A DNA stretch of 64,000 nucleotides from Bonia amplexicaulis (lineage: Eukaryota; Streptophyta; Magnoliopsida; Poales; Poaceae): positions 3,775,501-3,839,500 of the forward strand of contig CM070767.1 of assembly GCA_036346245.1 (NCBI GenBank), written 5' to 3'. The notes beneath the pieces were generated by a model. That model saw only the letters and a list, made by a program, of their open reading frames with translations, did no database searches and was not told the origin of the DNA. Positions 33,930 to 46,199 of the stretch are shown piece after piece. The stretch's first letter is position 1, and the number at the start of each line of letters is the position of its first letter. The translations under genes and the position numbers were made by a program.

Positions 33930-35404
33930 ATGGCGACAGACAAGTACTCGACCAAGCCCACGATCTTTGATGGGATGGATTTTCCATTACGAAGAGCCGG
34001 ATGGAGACCTACATCCGAGCTCGTGGCTACGCCATCTGGCGAAAGGTCAAGGTCCGGTTTGTTGTTCCCACCGATGAGAACATCAATGCCGGAATATGGT
34101 CGATGTTGAGGCAAACGCAAAGGCGAGGAACATCATCATTCGTGGATTGAGCGAGCGAATTTGATCGCATCTCTCACCGACGTCGGCCTTCGATATTTGG
34201 GTGACCCTCAATGCTTACCATGAGGCACCACCCAAATAAAGACGGTGCGACAAGACCGATTCAGCGAATACAAAGAAATTCGAGATGCTTCTCGGTGAGT
34301 CCCTTGACGAGTGCTTTTCTCGCTTCCACAAGATTTTGAGCAACCTCCGAGCCGTCGGTCTTACATACTCAGACTCGGATAACGCCGACAAATTCTTTCG
34401 CACTCGATCTTGGGTTTGGGAGATGAAAGTGACTACCATCAAGGACACCACGGACCTCTCGACCACGACTCTTGACTCGCTTTACTCGCTACTCAAGACT
34501 CACGAGATTGACATAGTCTCTCGTCGGTCAAGTCTCGATCGATGGCACTAGTCACCGATCCCACTGCCGCTCGGTTCTTCTGCCGATTCTCTTTGCGGGT
34601 TCTCCCTATCGCTCTCGTGATGTAAGCGATGATCGGTTAGAGCGCCTAGAGGATGAACGGTGGCCCTCCTAGCTCGGAAGTTCTCCCATGCTTACAAGAG
34701 GAGGAGGGATGGAAAGAGAAGAGGACCATTGATTTGCTTTGAGTGTGGTGGCCCCAACCACATTCGAGCAAACTGCCCCAAGCTGGAGAAGGGCAAGAAT
34801 GACTACGGCGGTTCGGGCAAGAACGACTACACCGACAAGAACCGCAACAAGAAGCCTCCGGCTGACGCAAGGCAAGAAGAAGTTCGCGACTTTGGGAAGG
34901 CCAAGAAGCTTTTCCACCGCGTCCTCTCGCGTTCGACGACCTCGACCTCGGCGAGGTGGGGGATGGAGCGACGACGACGGACGGTGATCAAGAGCGGCGA
35001 CGACTTCTCGGCATGTGCTTCATGGCCGCGAGGCGAGATCGTGACGGCGACCTCTACTCCGACTCGACGAGGTATGTCCCTCCTATGACCAACTAAATGA
35101 AGCTTTTCTTAAGTTAGGAGGATTTCATGCTAGATCTAGAGCTAGATGTAGCGAGTTGGAGAAGGAAGTAGATAGATTGTCACGGGAGCTTACTTCACTT
35201 ATATCTACTTCCTCCCGTGACGACTGTGATACATGCTGTGCCTTGCTTGGAGACATGGAGAAGTTAAGGACTTCTCATGATAGTGTGACCTCTGAGCTTG
35301 ATTTGCTTAAGGTGGAGAATATTAGTCTTCTTGCTGAGATTGAGATGAGTAGGGTAGTTCCTGTTTCATCTACTACTATTGAGACTATTTCTTGCACCTC
35401 ATGT
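33930..35404 (+). pseudogene. Retrotransposon gag, first part (interrupted by CACTA)
   Basis: The start ATG at 33930 begins MATDKYSTKPTIFDGMDF. Gag blocks follow in shifting frames (e.g. 34285-34551 holds LGESLDECFSRFHKILSNLR, the UBN2-type core). A CCHC zinc knuckle reads CFECGGPNHIRANC at 34735-34776, then comes a Lys-rich tail and a coiled segment (35156-35400). Several one- or two-base losses break the frame. The gene runs directly into the CACTA left end at 35405 and resumes at 44907. Gag packages the element RNA into cytoplasmic particles. Confidence 0.85.
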
Positions 35405-35410
35405 CCTCGC

Positions 35411-35880
35411 TACGACAGCCCTATCACGAGACGGTTCGGAATCGTCATCACGCACGGTTCTCGAACCGTCGGTGTTTAGGTGTCGATGATAGTTGGTGGT
35501 TATCACGAGCGGTTCTCGAGCCGTGCGTGATAACATACATTGCGACGGTCTTGACTACTAACCGTGCGTGATAGTGCGTATCACGACGGTTTTATAAACA
35601 ACCGCTGCGTGATACCTCACTATCACGCAGGCGGTTAGTAGTCAAGACCGTCGTAATGAGACTATCACGAGCGGTGTTTGTTTAAACAACCGCTCGTGAT
35701 ACTCGTCTATCACGAGCGGTTAATAATCAAGACCGTGCAGGATATACACAATATCGCGAGCGGTTTGTGTTACTAACCGTCGTGATATTGTGTATATCCT
35801 GAGCGGTCGATTGTAAAGGCCGTCGTGATATCATTCACGCACGACGGTTTGTAACAACGAACCGCCTGCGTGATACCATA
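35411..35880. repeat. CACTA left subterminal repeat array
   Basis: More than ten copies, in both orientations, of ATCACG(A)(G)CGGTT and AACCG(C)(T)CGTGAT, often as inverted pairs with ~15-30 bp loops. Such motifs are bound by the TNPA-type protein in Spm. The variants differ mainly by loss or gain of bases inside a CCTG/CAGG core. Confidence 0.92.
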
Positions 35881-36099
35881 TGCATCATCCATTTTATTTG
35901 TCGCTTTTGGCTAGCCTCGGGATATGCTAGCCATGCCCTCTGAAAGCGACAAGCGGTAGATTACGATAAATGATGATATAAGTTAATTGCAACTCATAGT
36001 AAATTACAACAAAATTCGATACGGATGAATGTAACAAACGGCGGCAGATCACATACATATATATATAGAATGAAAATTGTTACACAACATCGACAAATG

Positions 36100-39000
36100 A
36101 ATTCAATTGAAGGAGAATTGTTTGATTGTACAGTTGAATCCAATGTTTCAACATCTAATTATCACCATTGCCGGCGTGGAACTCTCCATTCTTATTTATG
36201 ACCTCGCTAGCAAGAATTGGGAGATGGTTCCACGAATATCGACGAGATTGTCAAGATCATATGCACTTTGTCGAAGTTCACCTTTGTCGCTAGGAGCAAT
36301 GTTAAGTCATTAATTAGCATGTGTGTGTAACATAAATACATATATATAATCAGAAAATAATAATTATTGGAAGGACGACAAACCTCGGATCATTGATCTT
36401 AGTACCCATGATTTCCTTCATATGGCGGCAAACGAGAATCCACATACGTTGCCACAGTAGCTGCTTGGTGGCATCGCAAAATAGAATTACATACATCGGT
36501 ATTGTCAATTCTAGAGGCATTATAACAAAGTATGATATAGGATTGTTGTGTTGTAGCGGGTACCGGAAATCGCGTGTTGTGTCGTAGTGTGTCCTTTGGA
36601 TTTTTGTCGTGTGTTCCTCCTTGGGCAACATAATCGGCAAACGCCCACGTGATTCAAAAACTTAGCCTCGGCCGTGGCAAACAAAAGAAATATTACAATA
36701 GAGTTATGTATGGAGGAAATGAGTTTACATTAAGTACTTCTTGCACACGATCAAGTCGTGGTTGCTCTAAGGAGGAATCAAGGTATATTACCTTGCTCCA
36801 CTTTGGTACAATCACAAGCAAAATCCAAAGGATGCCTAGTTATGTGTGTCGCCACAGTGATTAATCCTAAGTTCATGCTGCATGTAAAGTACAAATGAAA
36901 CATATGTGTGGCAACTAGTGAAGCACTTACCCTTGGTTGAAGGGTACCATGATGTACTCCTTGTCGGTGTGAGCAATCAATCCCCTCGTTATGTAACCTT
37001 GCACGAAGGATGCATCTGTGTTGATAGATTGCTCGGAGACCAACTGAGGGTCGAGGAAACCCACCGGTCGTCGCGATTGCCGGACTTGTTGGATCATGTA
37101 TCTATACATAAAGAAAGAGTAATGACATTTATCTGTATAACGTGAATGTAGAACTTCATTGTACAGTACACTTACAGTGTCCAGCATCGTAGAAGTGAGG
37201 CGTCGAGTTCGTCGAGATTGAATAGTAAGAATAAATCTTGAATGTCACGACGATGTAGCCCGGTCGTGGAGGAAATGTGTCTCGTTATATTTCAGAGTGA
37301 ATGCACTCTGCTGGTTTGGCTTCATGTTGGACTTCTCCATGTACCAGGCATGCAATCTATTGCAAATCATACCAAGCTGGCGTAATTGTGAGTCGGGCAC
37401 CAACGACACTCCTAGAGTAAACGTCCATGGCACGGGACGCGGCTTAATTTTCTTCGCATGAGCCTTGGAGGCCTTGGAGCCTCGCTTGTGATATGTTCTC
37501 GGTGGCGTCTCGGCGGGAGCCGATGCAACAGACTTTACTGGATTTGGAGGTGGAGGTGGAGCCACCGGAGCCGATGTGCCAGGTCCAGGGCGACGTCCCT
37601 CTTGGGCCATTGGATGTGAAGATTGTGGCACGGACATGTCGAGGACGATGTCCCTCTTGGGCCACCGAATGAATGTGTGGACGGCATCCCTAATGTCTTA
37701 ATCTCTTCGTTTGGGGGCTTCTCAAGAGGGACGGAATTAAAATATCGTGTCGTGTCCACGGACCTTTATGAAACCGGTGTCTACTTGTACACCGTGCACC
37801 AGCGTCCCTGGCAGCAATGGATACACCATGCCTCTCCCAGCGTCAACGGGAATAGAGCCAACAAGCCTGACTTTGAGGCTGCAAGGCATCGGCTCCTACA
37901 TAACGATACAAGAGATCGCATTAAGGCGTCTACAGAGAGATCTATGTACCATTCTAAAGAGGTACATTACCGAATGTCATCAATACGTGGCGGTCGTCGC
38001 TATGTTCGAAATTGGTGTGGGCGCGCGACCATCGCGGCGTTGAGTGGGACTGGTACCGCGATATTAGGAGTGGGTTGCGATTGGTTGCGGACTTGTCTCA
38101 GTTCTTCCCGCAACGAATCTATCTCTCCTCGAAGTGAGGCCGTCTGCTCTTGAAGTGAGGCAGATAGTTGTTCCTCAAGTTGAGCATGAAGCTCCTGTTT
38201 TATTTGTTCGCTGCGGTACGCCTTGGATCTCTTCCTACTCCTATATGTCTCGGAGTAATCTGGAAATCCGTGCCTCCAAGGTACATAAACCCCATGCCTC
38301 GTGTGCGACCTGGGTGCTCCTTGTTTCCCAAGGCCTGTGATAGTAAATCTATCTCCCTATATTCTTCAAAGGAGCCACAAGAAGATTCGGTAGTCAATGA
38401 TTGTTGCAAGAGGCAATTAATCATGTTATTTTTCAACCCATGAAGTTCAAGAGGTGTTAACAACTATGCTGTTGAACATATTTTACCAGGCGTTGGGACA
38501 CTTCCTCATCTGCGGGGTTTTTGAAAGAGACACCCGAAGATGTGGTTGATGACCTCGCTCTTAACCGATTCGAAGGCTCGTTTGCGATCCGGCAAATGGC
38601 GGAGAGGCCTCCGATCGGATTGCGACCTCATCCTGCATCCTCCATTGCGGGATTTTACCCGCGTACCTAGCAGTGCCGAGTCTGTGAGGGTGCGTGTTTT
38701 TTGACTGAAGGTCCTTGTGCGCGTGCTTTGTTGTTCAAATTCGGTCGTCGTCTTCATCTCGCACAAAGGTCTCCCATGTTTCCGCGACACGAAAGGATAC
38801 CGTGAAGGCGTGACATCCTCGCCACGCACTTTGTCACAAGAGTGCTCTTAAAATTCTTCCATGCTTTTCCCATCGCGAGAGCGCTGCTGGCTGCACGAGT
38901 CCTCGTGCCTCATTGGGAACTCGAGCAATTTGTAAGTTCCTCCCATAGCTGATTTTGTGATCATTTGTCAAATCTTTCCACTTGCTATGGTGATGGGGAC

Positions 39001-39192
39001 CGTTGCCTTCCAATTATACCGCAGTAGTCCGAAATGATGATTGCTTCGACGGTTCAGAGGGACCCCATCCGAGAGACCACCGTGATGGTCATTCGGACTG
39101 TGGCTATTCAATACTCCTCCGCCACGTTTAGATTTCGCAGTCTTGGGAGCGTGAGACCCAGATGACGACGACGAAGACTGTGTGGACGCCAT
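36100..39192 (-). pseudogene. CACTA second gene: transposon protein with Ulp1-like (C48) protease domain
   Basis: Start ATG at 39192 (MASTQSSSSSSGSHAPKTAK), a Ser-rich N-terminus. A Pro-rich segment (37245-37637) ends in a conserved block (KPRPVPWTFTLGVSLVPDSQ). The protease part reads GFLDPQLVSEQ and KEYIMVPFNQG up to a GTAAGT donor at ~36925. In the next exon ILLVIVPKWSKVIYLDS (36835-36780) carries the region of the catalytic His and Asp, and the His codon is disturbed by an indel. Such proteins are the usual second product of rice CACTA elements. Several frame breaks are present. The exon borders between 38.9 and 37.7 kb are not resolved. Confidence 0.65.
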
Positions 39193-39269
39193 CTCTCTTC
39201 TAAGAAAAAACTAATTGCAGTGAGCTATGGGCCTTCCAAATAGACCTTGCAGCTAACAAGTGCAGCATA

Positions 39270-39488
39270 TATTATATGCTACATAAAATACATGTGAAGC
39301 ATATATCATAAAGCTAACATGTGAAGCATATAACATAAAATACATGTGAAGCATATAACATAAAATACATGTGAAGCATATATCATAAAGCTAACATGTG
39401 AAGCATATATCATAAAATACATGTGAAGCATATAACATAAAATACATGTGAAGCATATATATATATCATAAAGCTAACATGTGAAGCA
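39270..39488. repeat. 25-bp tandem repeat array
   Basis: About eight copies of a GTGAAGCATATAACATAAAA-type unit, in two alternating versions (…ATAAAATACAT and …ATAAAGCTAACAT). It lies just upstream of the Ser-rich start codon at 39192 and so would fall in the leader or promoter of the second CACTA gene. Confidence 0.9.
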
Positions 39489-39760
39489 CAGGGAGGGACC
39501 GGCGTCGGGAGGTAGCGGCGTCGGGAGGGACCGGCGGCGTCGGGAGGGAGAGGCGGCGTCGGGAGGGACCGGCGTCGGGAGCGGCGTCGGGAGGGACCGG
39601 CGGCGTCGGGAGGGACCGGCGTCGGGGCGGCGGCGTCCGGAGGAGGGACCGGCGTCGGAGCGGCGGCGTCCGGAGGAGGGACCGGCGTCGGGCGGCGGCG
39701 TCGGAGGAGGGACCGGCGTCGGGAGGGACCCGGCGTCGGGAGCAAAACCTAGCTAGCGAG
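39489..39760. repeat. GC-rich minisatellite
   Basis: Irregular repetition of GGGACCGGCGTCGGGAGG with GGCGGCGTC variants, over 70 percent G+C by inspection. It reads as Pro/Ala repeats on the minus strand, but nothing suggests that it is translated. Confidence 0.92.
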
Positions 39761-39834
39761 GCGCCTGCAGAGTGGAGACAAGAGCTGCGGCGGATGAGCG
39801 GACTCCGCGAGACCTAGTTGTGGGTATTTATAGA

Positions 39835-40000
39835 TGATCTATCACGACGGTTCTATCAATATAACCGTCGTGATATCAATATCGAGCGGTTCTATATATA
39901 TAACCGTCGTGATATACATATCGCTGCACGGTTATATATAGAACCGCTCGTGATGTGTTATCACGAGCGGTTTCTTTTATAAACCGCCTGTGATAGTTCA
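39835..40000. repeat. Internal block of CACTA subterminal-type motifs
   Basis: Four inverted pairs of the same ATCACGACGGTT…AACCGTCGTGAT motifs that mark both ends of the element stand here, between the two divergent-spaced but co-oriented genes and upstream of the second gene's start. A TATTTATAGATG sequence (39824) adjoins them. Confidence 0.9.
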
Positions 40001-40170
40001 CTATAAATACCGCAGACTAGCTAGGTTCCTATGTCATTTCACAATTACAATATGGAACATAGATACATTTATGAAAACGCAAGCATAAACATAAATATAA
40101 CAATATGGAACATACATACATTTATGAAAACACAAGCATAACCTATATCATTTATTACACTTTGGCTATA

Positions 40171-43100
40171 TCATTTTAAATAAAGCCCTTCACAATGATC
40201 GACACGCATATAGCTTGCTTCATCGCCTTGTTCTTCATCGAGCACGATGTCGTCTCCGAATGGAGGCAAATCATCAAATTGATTGTACTCTTCCTCATCC
40301 ACAACATTCTCAACCCCGACAATCCTTCTTTTTCCACAAGAACTACATGACGCTTCTTATTTGCGGTCGGTTACATAAAATACTTGAACAACTTGCCTCA
40401 TGATACGAATGGTTCGTCTTTGTATCCTACACATTCGAGGTCCACGGTAGTGACGCCGCACTTGTCAACCTTTACACCCGTGGGAGTTGGACCCAACGAC
40501 ACCGAAATAGAGGAATTTTGAAAATTACGTAGTCAAGCTCCCAAATCTCCTCTACAAGCCCGTAGTACGAGCTTGGGCAGTGATCTTGCCGTGCGAATCA
40601 TAGGCATCTATGCGGACACCGAGTTCGCACCGTGCTCTTTCTATCTTGATCCGTTGTATAAAATATGTAGCCATTAATGTCGTATCCTTGCCATGTCACA
40701 ATTGTAAATTTTGGCCCTTTTGCCAACCATTGTATTGTTTCATTTGACGACCTCCTAGTCAATTGCGCCTTCAACCATTCGTTGAACTGACGGTTGTGTT
40801 GTCTCGTGATCCAAACTTCGACCGGCTCGCATTCTCTGACGTAGCATGTCCTTGTGCTCTTCAATATATGGGGTCACTTGGTCATGTGTTGTAAAACCAT
40901 GAAATGGGCTTGAGCATACGTATTTTGATCCGGAGTTATTGCTTTCCTCCGATAGTCCCTATACCCTCTAACCTCCCTCGTGACGAGATAGAGGTACACC
41001 TATCGGCTCTACCGAGCCATGTAGCCGATGCGTAATTCAATGACCTCTTTCGTTGTATAACCTTCGATGATGCTACCCTCGGTCGAGATCGATTGCGTAC
41101 ATAGGACTTGAATTCCATGTACCTCTCGAAGGGTACATATGACGTAGAAATACGGAGCCACATATTTTTATCTCTTTCACAAGGTGGACAATGAGATGGA
41201 CCATGATATCAAAAAATGATGGAGGAAATACATCTCTAGATGACATAGAGTTGTCACCACCTCGGTTTGCGAGCATCTAGTCCATCCGGATCAATGACCT
41301 TTCGAGCAATTGCGTTGAAGAAATAACATAGCCTTCACGATTGTCACTCGAACCTTGTTCGGCAAAATACTTCTAATTGCAACGGTAGCATTTGAGTCAT
41401 TAGCACATGACGGTCGTGAGACTTCATGCCAATTAATTTCAAATGTTCCATGGAAACAAGTTTCTTCATGCTTGTGGAGTGGCGGATGGAACTTTCACAC
41501 CATTTAAGGACCGGCACAATTCAGTTCTCTCGGACTTAGACAGAGTGTAACATGCTGGGGGAAGGTACGTCCGGCCTTTATCGGTCTCTATCGGTGCTAA
41601 CTCGGTCCTGATGTTCATAGCGACCAAGTCACGCCTTGCGTTAACACCATCCTTTGTTTTATCAGGAATGTTCAGTAAGAGACCAATCAAGCTGTCACAT
41701 ACATTCTTCTCACGTGCATGACATCGATGCAATTGCGAACTTCTAAGTGCTCCCAATAAGGCAAGTCCCAAAATATTGACCTCTTTTTCCACATGTTCTT
41801 CCTCAATTTCGTCCCTTGCCAAACACAACATTTATATCCTTGACCATATCAAACACCTCTTTCCGCTAAAAGGTCTTGGTCTCGAGTCATCCTCTTTTTC
41901 CGTCAAATTGTTTCTTCCTCTTGCGGTATGGGTGATACTTTGGAAGGAACCTACGGTGACGCATGTACACAGTTTTTCGCGAGTTGTTCAACCACACACT
42001 CTCGGTATAATCTAAGCAGTGCGGACACGCTTTGGCTCCTTTTATACTCAACCCTGACAGGTTACCAAGGGCAGGAAAATCATTAATGGTGCAGAACAAC
42101 ATGGCGTGTAGAGTGAAGTTCTCTCGTTTGTCGCATCCCATACATGTACCCTTCATTCCACAAGATTGCAAGATCTTCCACCAATGGGGCTAGGCACACA
42201 TCAATATCGTTGCCAGTTGCTTGACCCTTGGATAAGTAGTGACATCAAAATATATTTCCGCTTCATACACGCCAAGGAGGAAGGTTGTACATGCACAGAG
42301 TCACGGGCCAGGTGCTATGTCGGCTGCTCATGTTACCAAAAGGATTCATTCCATCTGTACTCAACCCAAACCTTATATTTCTCGGTTCCACACCGAAATC
42401 TACAAACATCCTATCGATGTTCCTCCACTGGGCAGAATCAGCAACATGTCTTATCATTCCGTCTTTCTTCTTACGCCGTCGCGGTGTTAGCGCATCAATC
42501 TTGCATCCTTGCGGTTTGCAAACAAACGCTTCAAGCGGGGATTACGGAAGATACCACATGACCTTAGCGGAGGTCCTTGCTTCACCTCGATGCCCTTCCC
42601 ATCATCGAGTCATTTTACGCTTGTATCGGGATGCTTTGCACACCGGACAAACATGTAGCTACCATACTCTTTACTGATGCAGATACAATCATTCCGACAT
42701 GCATGTATTCTTTCTACTTCCATTCCTAATGGACAAAGAATCTTCTTGGCTTGGTAGGTGGTTCTCGGCAACACATTTCCGTTGGAAGCATGTCCACTAG
42801 GAGACCTAATAATGCCGTGAAACTCTTGTCGGACCAACCATTGCTTGCCTTCAATTTTAGCAGTTCTAGAACCGATGACAACCTCGTGTATTGCGACTTG
42901 CGGCAGGAACAAAGGTTTCTCCGAGTCCTCCATCAAGCCCTCGAATTTACCAAACTCTCTCACTATAGTTCCTTCGCATCACGTAACATCGATCCAGTTG
43001 TCATCCTGCGACCTATCCTCATGATCCAGTTGTCATCCTGCGACCTATCCTCATGATCCAGTTGTCATCCTGCGACCTTTCCTCATGATCGAAAGACGGT

Positions 43101-43396
43101 CCACAAGCGGCATATCGTTGTCTCCCTCGACTATGTCATAAGAGCCGTCTTGTGTACTACACTTCTCTTCACCGTGATGGTCCAACATTTGTACCCTTTT
43201 TCGAAACCCCTTGAATCAAGTGAGCTTCAATCTGTTGAGTTGCTAAACATCTTGAGATTATCACAATCAATACATGGGCAATACATATATTTCATCCCTT
43301 CTTCAACATATCCATTTCGCCGCCCTTCTAAGCGAACACGCCAAGAATGTACTCTTCACTCACACGGTTCTCAACATACATCCGACTTCGGTCCAT
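40171..43396 (-). pseudogene. CACTA transposase, TNP2-like
   Basis: Start ATG at 43396, reading MDRSRMYVENRVSEEYILGV and then CPCIDC and HLIQGF (transposase-associated N-terminal domain). The TNP2 core follows: CPLGMEVERIHACRNDC (~42720), STDGMNPFGNMSS (~42350), AMLFCTINDFPALGNLSG (~42080), EKNVCDSLIGLLLNIPDKTK (~41700) and PPSFFDIMVHLIVHLV (~41220). The C-terminal part has VTWQGYDINGYIFYT (~40690) and ends RVDHCEGLYLK at 40171. The full family order is present. It is broken by several frameshifts, including one from a 32-bp tandem repeat, so as written it is not functional. It would cut and paste the CACTA element by binding its ends. Confidence 0.9.
42991..43086 (-). repeat. 32-bp tandem repeat x 3 inside the transposase gene
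   Basis: Copies at 42991-43022, 43023-43054 and 43055-43086, the last with one base change. The unit is not a multiple of three, so two extra copies shift the frame between the N-terminal domain and the core. Confidence 0.95.
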
Positions 43397-43677
43397 CTAC
43401 GCTACACAAGTGACAAATGGGTGTAAAATGATTATTACCCTACTACTAACCTCTCGATCGGATCACTAAGAATGTTAAGCAATTGAGTACTAATCTCGAT
43501 CGGATCACTAAGAATGTTAAGTAATTAAGTATACTAACCTCGATCGATCACTAAGAAGGCGGTGATATTTTTCGCCTCAACTCCCTAAAGCGGCCGCCTT
43601 GCTCCACCGATGCTGCGCAATGAAGACAGATCGGTGTCGACATCCTTCAAGCAAGCACGCCAAGCAATTAATACTAT

Positions 43678-44870
43678 GCGAGAATATCACGAGCGGTTCC
43701 AACCACAAGCGGTGCGTGAAAATGACATATCGCGGCGGTTATTAATATGAACCGTTTGTGATACAAGCAATATCACGCAGCGGTTCAACTTAATAACCGT
43801 CGGTGATTGTTGCCTATCATAGACGGTTCACATAAATAACCGTGCGTGATAGTTCATTATCACGAGCGGTTCTTAACACGAACCGTGCGTGATGATCTAT
43901 CGCGAGGCGGTTCGTGTTAAGAACCGTGCGGATTGTTTATCACGCAGCGATGCGTTAATACAACCGTGCGTGATGCTCGATTCTTCGGCACCGACATTGC
44001 CGACTTATTCGGTGGCGACTAAGTATCACATACGGTTGATAAGTAACAACCGTCGTGATAGTTCAACACCGCCATCGAGATATCTCAAAGGGATTATTAC
44101 CCTTATAGAGTAAACAATACCGAGTGAACCACACGGCTATCGGTGCGATCTCTCTCTCCCCTGCGCCTCGGCGCGTTCGAGCCCCGCTAGCACCTCCATC
44201 GCGACACGTCCGGTTCATACTAAAGAACACACTCTTGCCGTAAGTGTCGTAAGTGTGTCTTGTTTAGTGTGGACCGTCGTGCCACGAAGGGTTTGTTAGC
44301 TTGTCATCTGTAATAGATCGATCCGATCAATGTGTTGTTGTGTTTTGTGCTTGCCTCTGATTTGCATGTTCCTCGGCGATGCCGACTCACCGTCGAGATG
44401 TGATGTCGGAGTGGATGAACTCACGCGTGACTAGTACCGGTGGAAAGGTTGATGGAGAGTTATTAATAAGGGCTGGCCGTGGAGGAACCGGTGCCGACCA
44501 TTCGATGTGGAGAGAATAGACGGGTGAGATCGAAATCTCGTATACGCCAATTATTGGTGACATGTGACTATTACACACCAATTATAAGTGACATGGGATT
44601 ATCACGCACAGTTCTTAACAGAACCGCTCACGTGTTATCCCAACTTTCACGGAGCGGTTCGTTTAATAACCGTCAGTGAACTTTCCTGACGGTTCTTAAC
44701 AGACCCGTCGTGTTATCTCGATGGTATAGGCGGTTCGTATTAAGAACCGTGCAGGAAGTTCCTGACGGTTATTAATAAAACCGTCTGTGATGTCTCAATT
44801 ATCACGACGGTTCATGTTAATAACCGTTTATGAAAATATCACGAGCGGTTGCCGTAAAACCGCCCGTGAT
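43678..44870. repeat. CACTA right subterminal repeat array
   Basis: Two clusters (43680-44060 and 44590-44870) of inverted ATCACGAGCGGTT/AACCGTGCGTGAT motifs, the same family as on the left side. The stretch between them (44060-44590) is unique, with no recognised gene. Confidence 0.92.
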
Positions 44871-44906
44871 GTACCCGTCGATATAGCCTCTTCTGTAGCA
44901 GTGTGT

Positions 44907-45900
44907 GAGGATAAGGATAATGCTTTTAGAGGTCTTTACACTATGCTTCTCGATCCGCGAAACTTGTGAAAGTTGTAATAACTTAAAGATGAATCTAAAG
45001 CAGGCGAGATCATAAAATTCTTGAGTTACAAGCTTTTTACTTGAGCCTATTGCTTCATGTGTAAATTGTCCTAAGTTGATCACGAGCTTGAATCATTTCC
45101 AAACAGTTTCAAGAAATAATTGATCATGATAAGAAGTTGGCTCGGTTTGCTTCTAAGGACCTCGTTAGCTCACCATGCATTAGTTGTAACAAACTAAAAT
45201 CTAACTTGATTGCATTGGATGAGAAATGTGTGAAGCTAACTAAGGACCTACTAGAGAAGTCACCTTGTGCTTGTAATGTGGTTGTGGAGAAGGGAGAAGC
45301 CCGGGTAAGGTAGAGACGCCTAGCGACACGAACCAACACGCTAGCGATGGGGATGTCCCTTCTCGTCGGTACCGTGCACAAGCCGTCTTCCTCCGCGTTG
45401 GTTGTTCTTCTGCTCCCTTACCTTCTGCTGTTTCTCCTCCTCCTTGCTCCTCTTGCACCTCTCTCTTTCGGGAGTGTCAGTACCTTATGAACACTCTCGA
45501 GAAATTTGTAGGAGGCAAGAAGGATCTCAATCTTATTCTAGACCAATCAAAGATTTGCAAGTTCAAACAGGGTCTAGGATATGATTTCCGTGAGGATGTG
45601 AGGAAGCATCCACCTGTAGTGCTCAGACCTGTAGCCGCAGGTGTGATTGAGGTCAAGCCCAAGAACGAGAGAGTTCAATTTAAATCTGCGGGCTTTGTCC
45701 AAGGGATTTCGACGACAAGGTGATTTCACTGCAGCCGACCTCTCGGCGAAGCCATCTCAAGCCACTTGACCCCTCGGAGGCAGTATCATTGCACCTTCTG
45801 TCAGAAGGATGGGCATTTATTTGACCATTGCTTCAAGCGCGCCAAGATCGCGCGTAGAGACCGTGTTGCAGCTCTTAGGCGTATCGTGGTCAGCCCGGAC
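44907..45900 (+). pseudogene. Retrotransposon gag, continued after the CACTA insertion
   Basis: Starts EDKDNAFRGL directly at the TGT duplication. It holds coiled segments (45120-45290, 45487-45720 with MNTLEKFVGGKKDLNLILDQ) and a second zinc knuckle CTFCQKDGHLFDHC at 45790-45831 (C-x2-C-x4-H-x4-C). Two knuckle sites in one gag are in keeping with the Sirevirus type. Confidence 0.75.
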
Positions 45901-46199
45901 CATGAGTGCACCTAAGACCAACACGAGGTCTAAACTTGCTCTTGTTGGTAGCTTTGGGCGACATCGAGGACTTGGTTCTTCCGAGTTTTCATTTTTGTTC
46001 TCATGCTCCCTCGGTCGTGACTTCCGCCGTCCCGAGGGTAGATCTCGTTCCATCGAGATAGCTACCAGCGGCGTGATCAGCGTCTTCCGGTGCTCGACTC
46101 GCTCTCCGTAGCGATCGGACCCAAAGCAATGCCTTGTGTCGCACATAGACCCTCCGCTTCTTTGAGCGACGGAGAGCATAGGGTAGTTAGAGGTCGATC

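Larger units (their letters stand above)
35405..44903 (-). mobile_element. CACTA (En/Spm-type) DNA transposon, 9.5 kb, nested in the Sirevirus gag
   Basis: The right end reads GTAGCAGTG (44895-44903), the reverse of a CACTGCTAC terminus. The left end reads CCTCGCTACGACAG, the same terminus with small changes. TGT on both sides (35402-35404, 44904-44906) is the expected 3-bp target duplication. Dense subterminal inverted motifs occupy both ends. Two genes lie inside, both on the minus strand: a TNP2-type transposase (43396-40171) and a Ulp1-like protein (39192 to ~36100). Confidence 0.9.

Noticed and set aside
35411..35880. CRISPR-like regular repeats
   Set aside because: Inverted-pair motifs of a CACTA subterminal array in a plant genome; spacing irregular, no unique spacers of constant length, no cas genes.
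39410..39756. Pro/Ala- and Gly/Arg-repeat frames
   Set aside because: They are translations of the GC-rich minisatellite in either direction.
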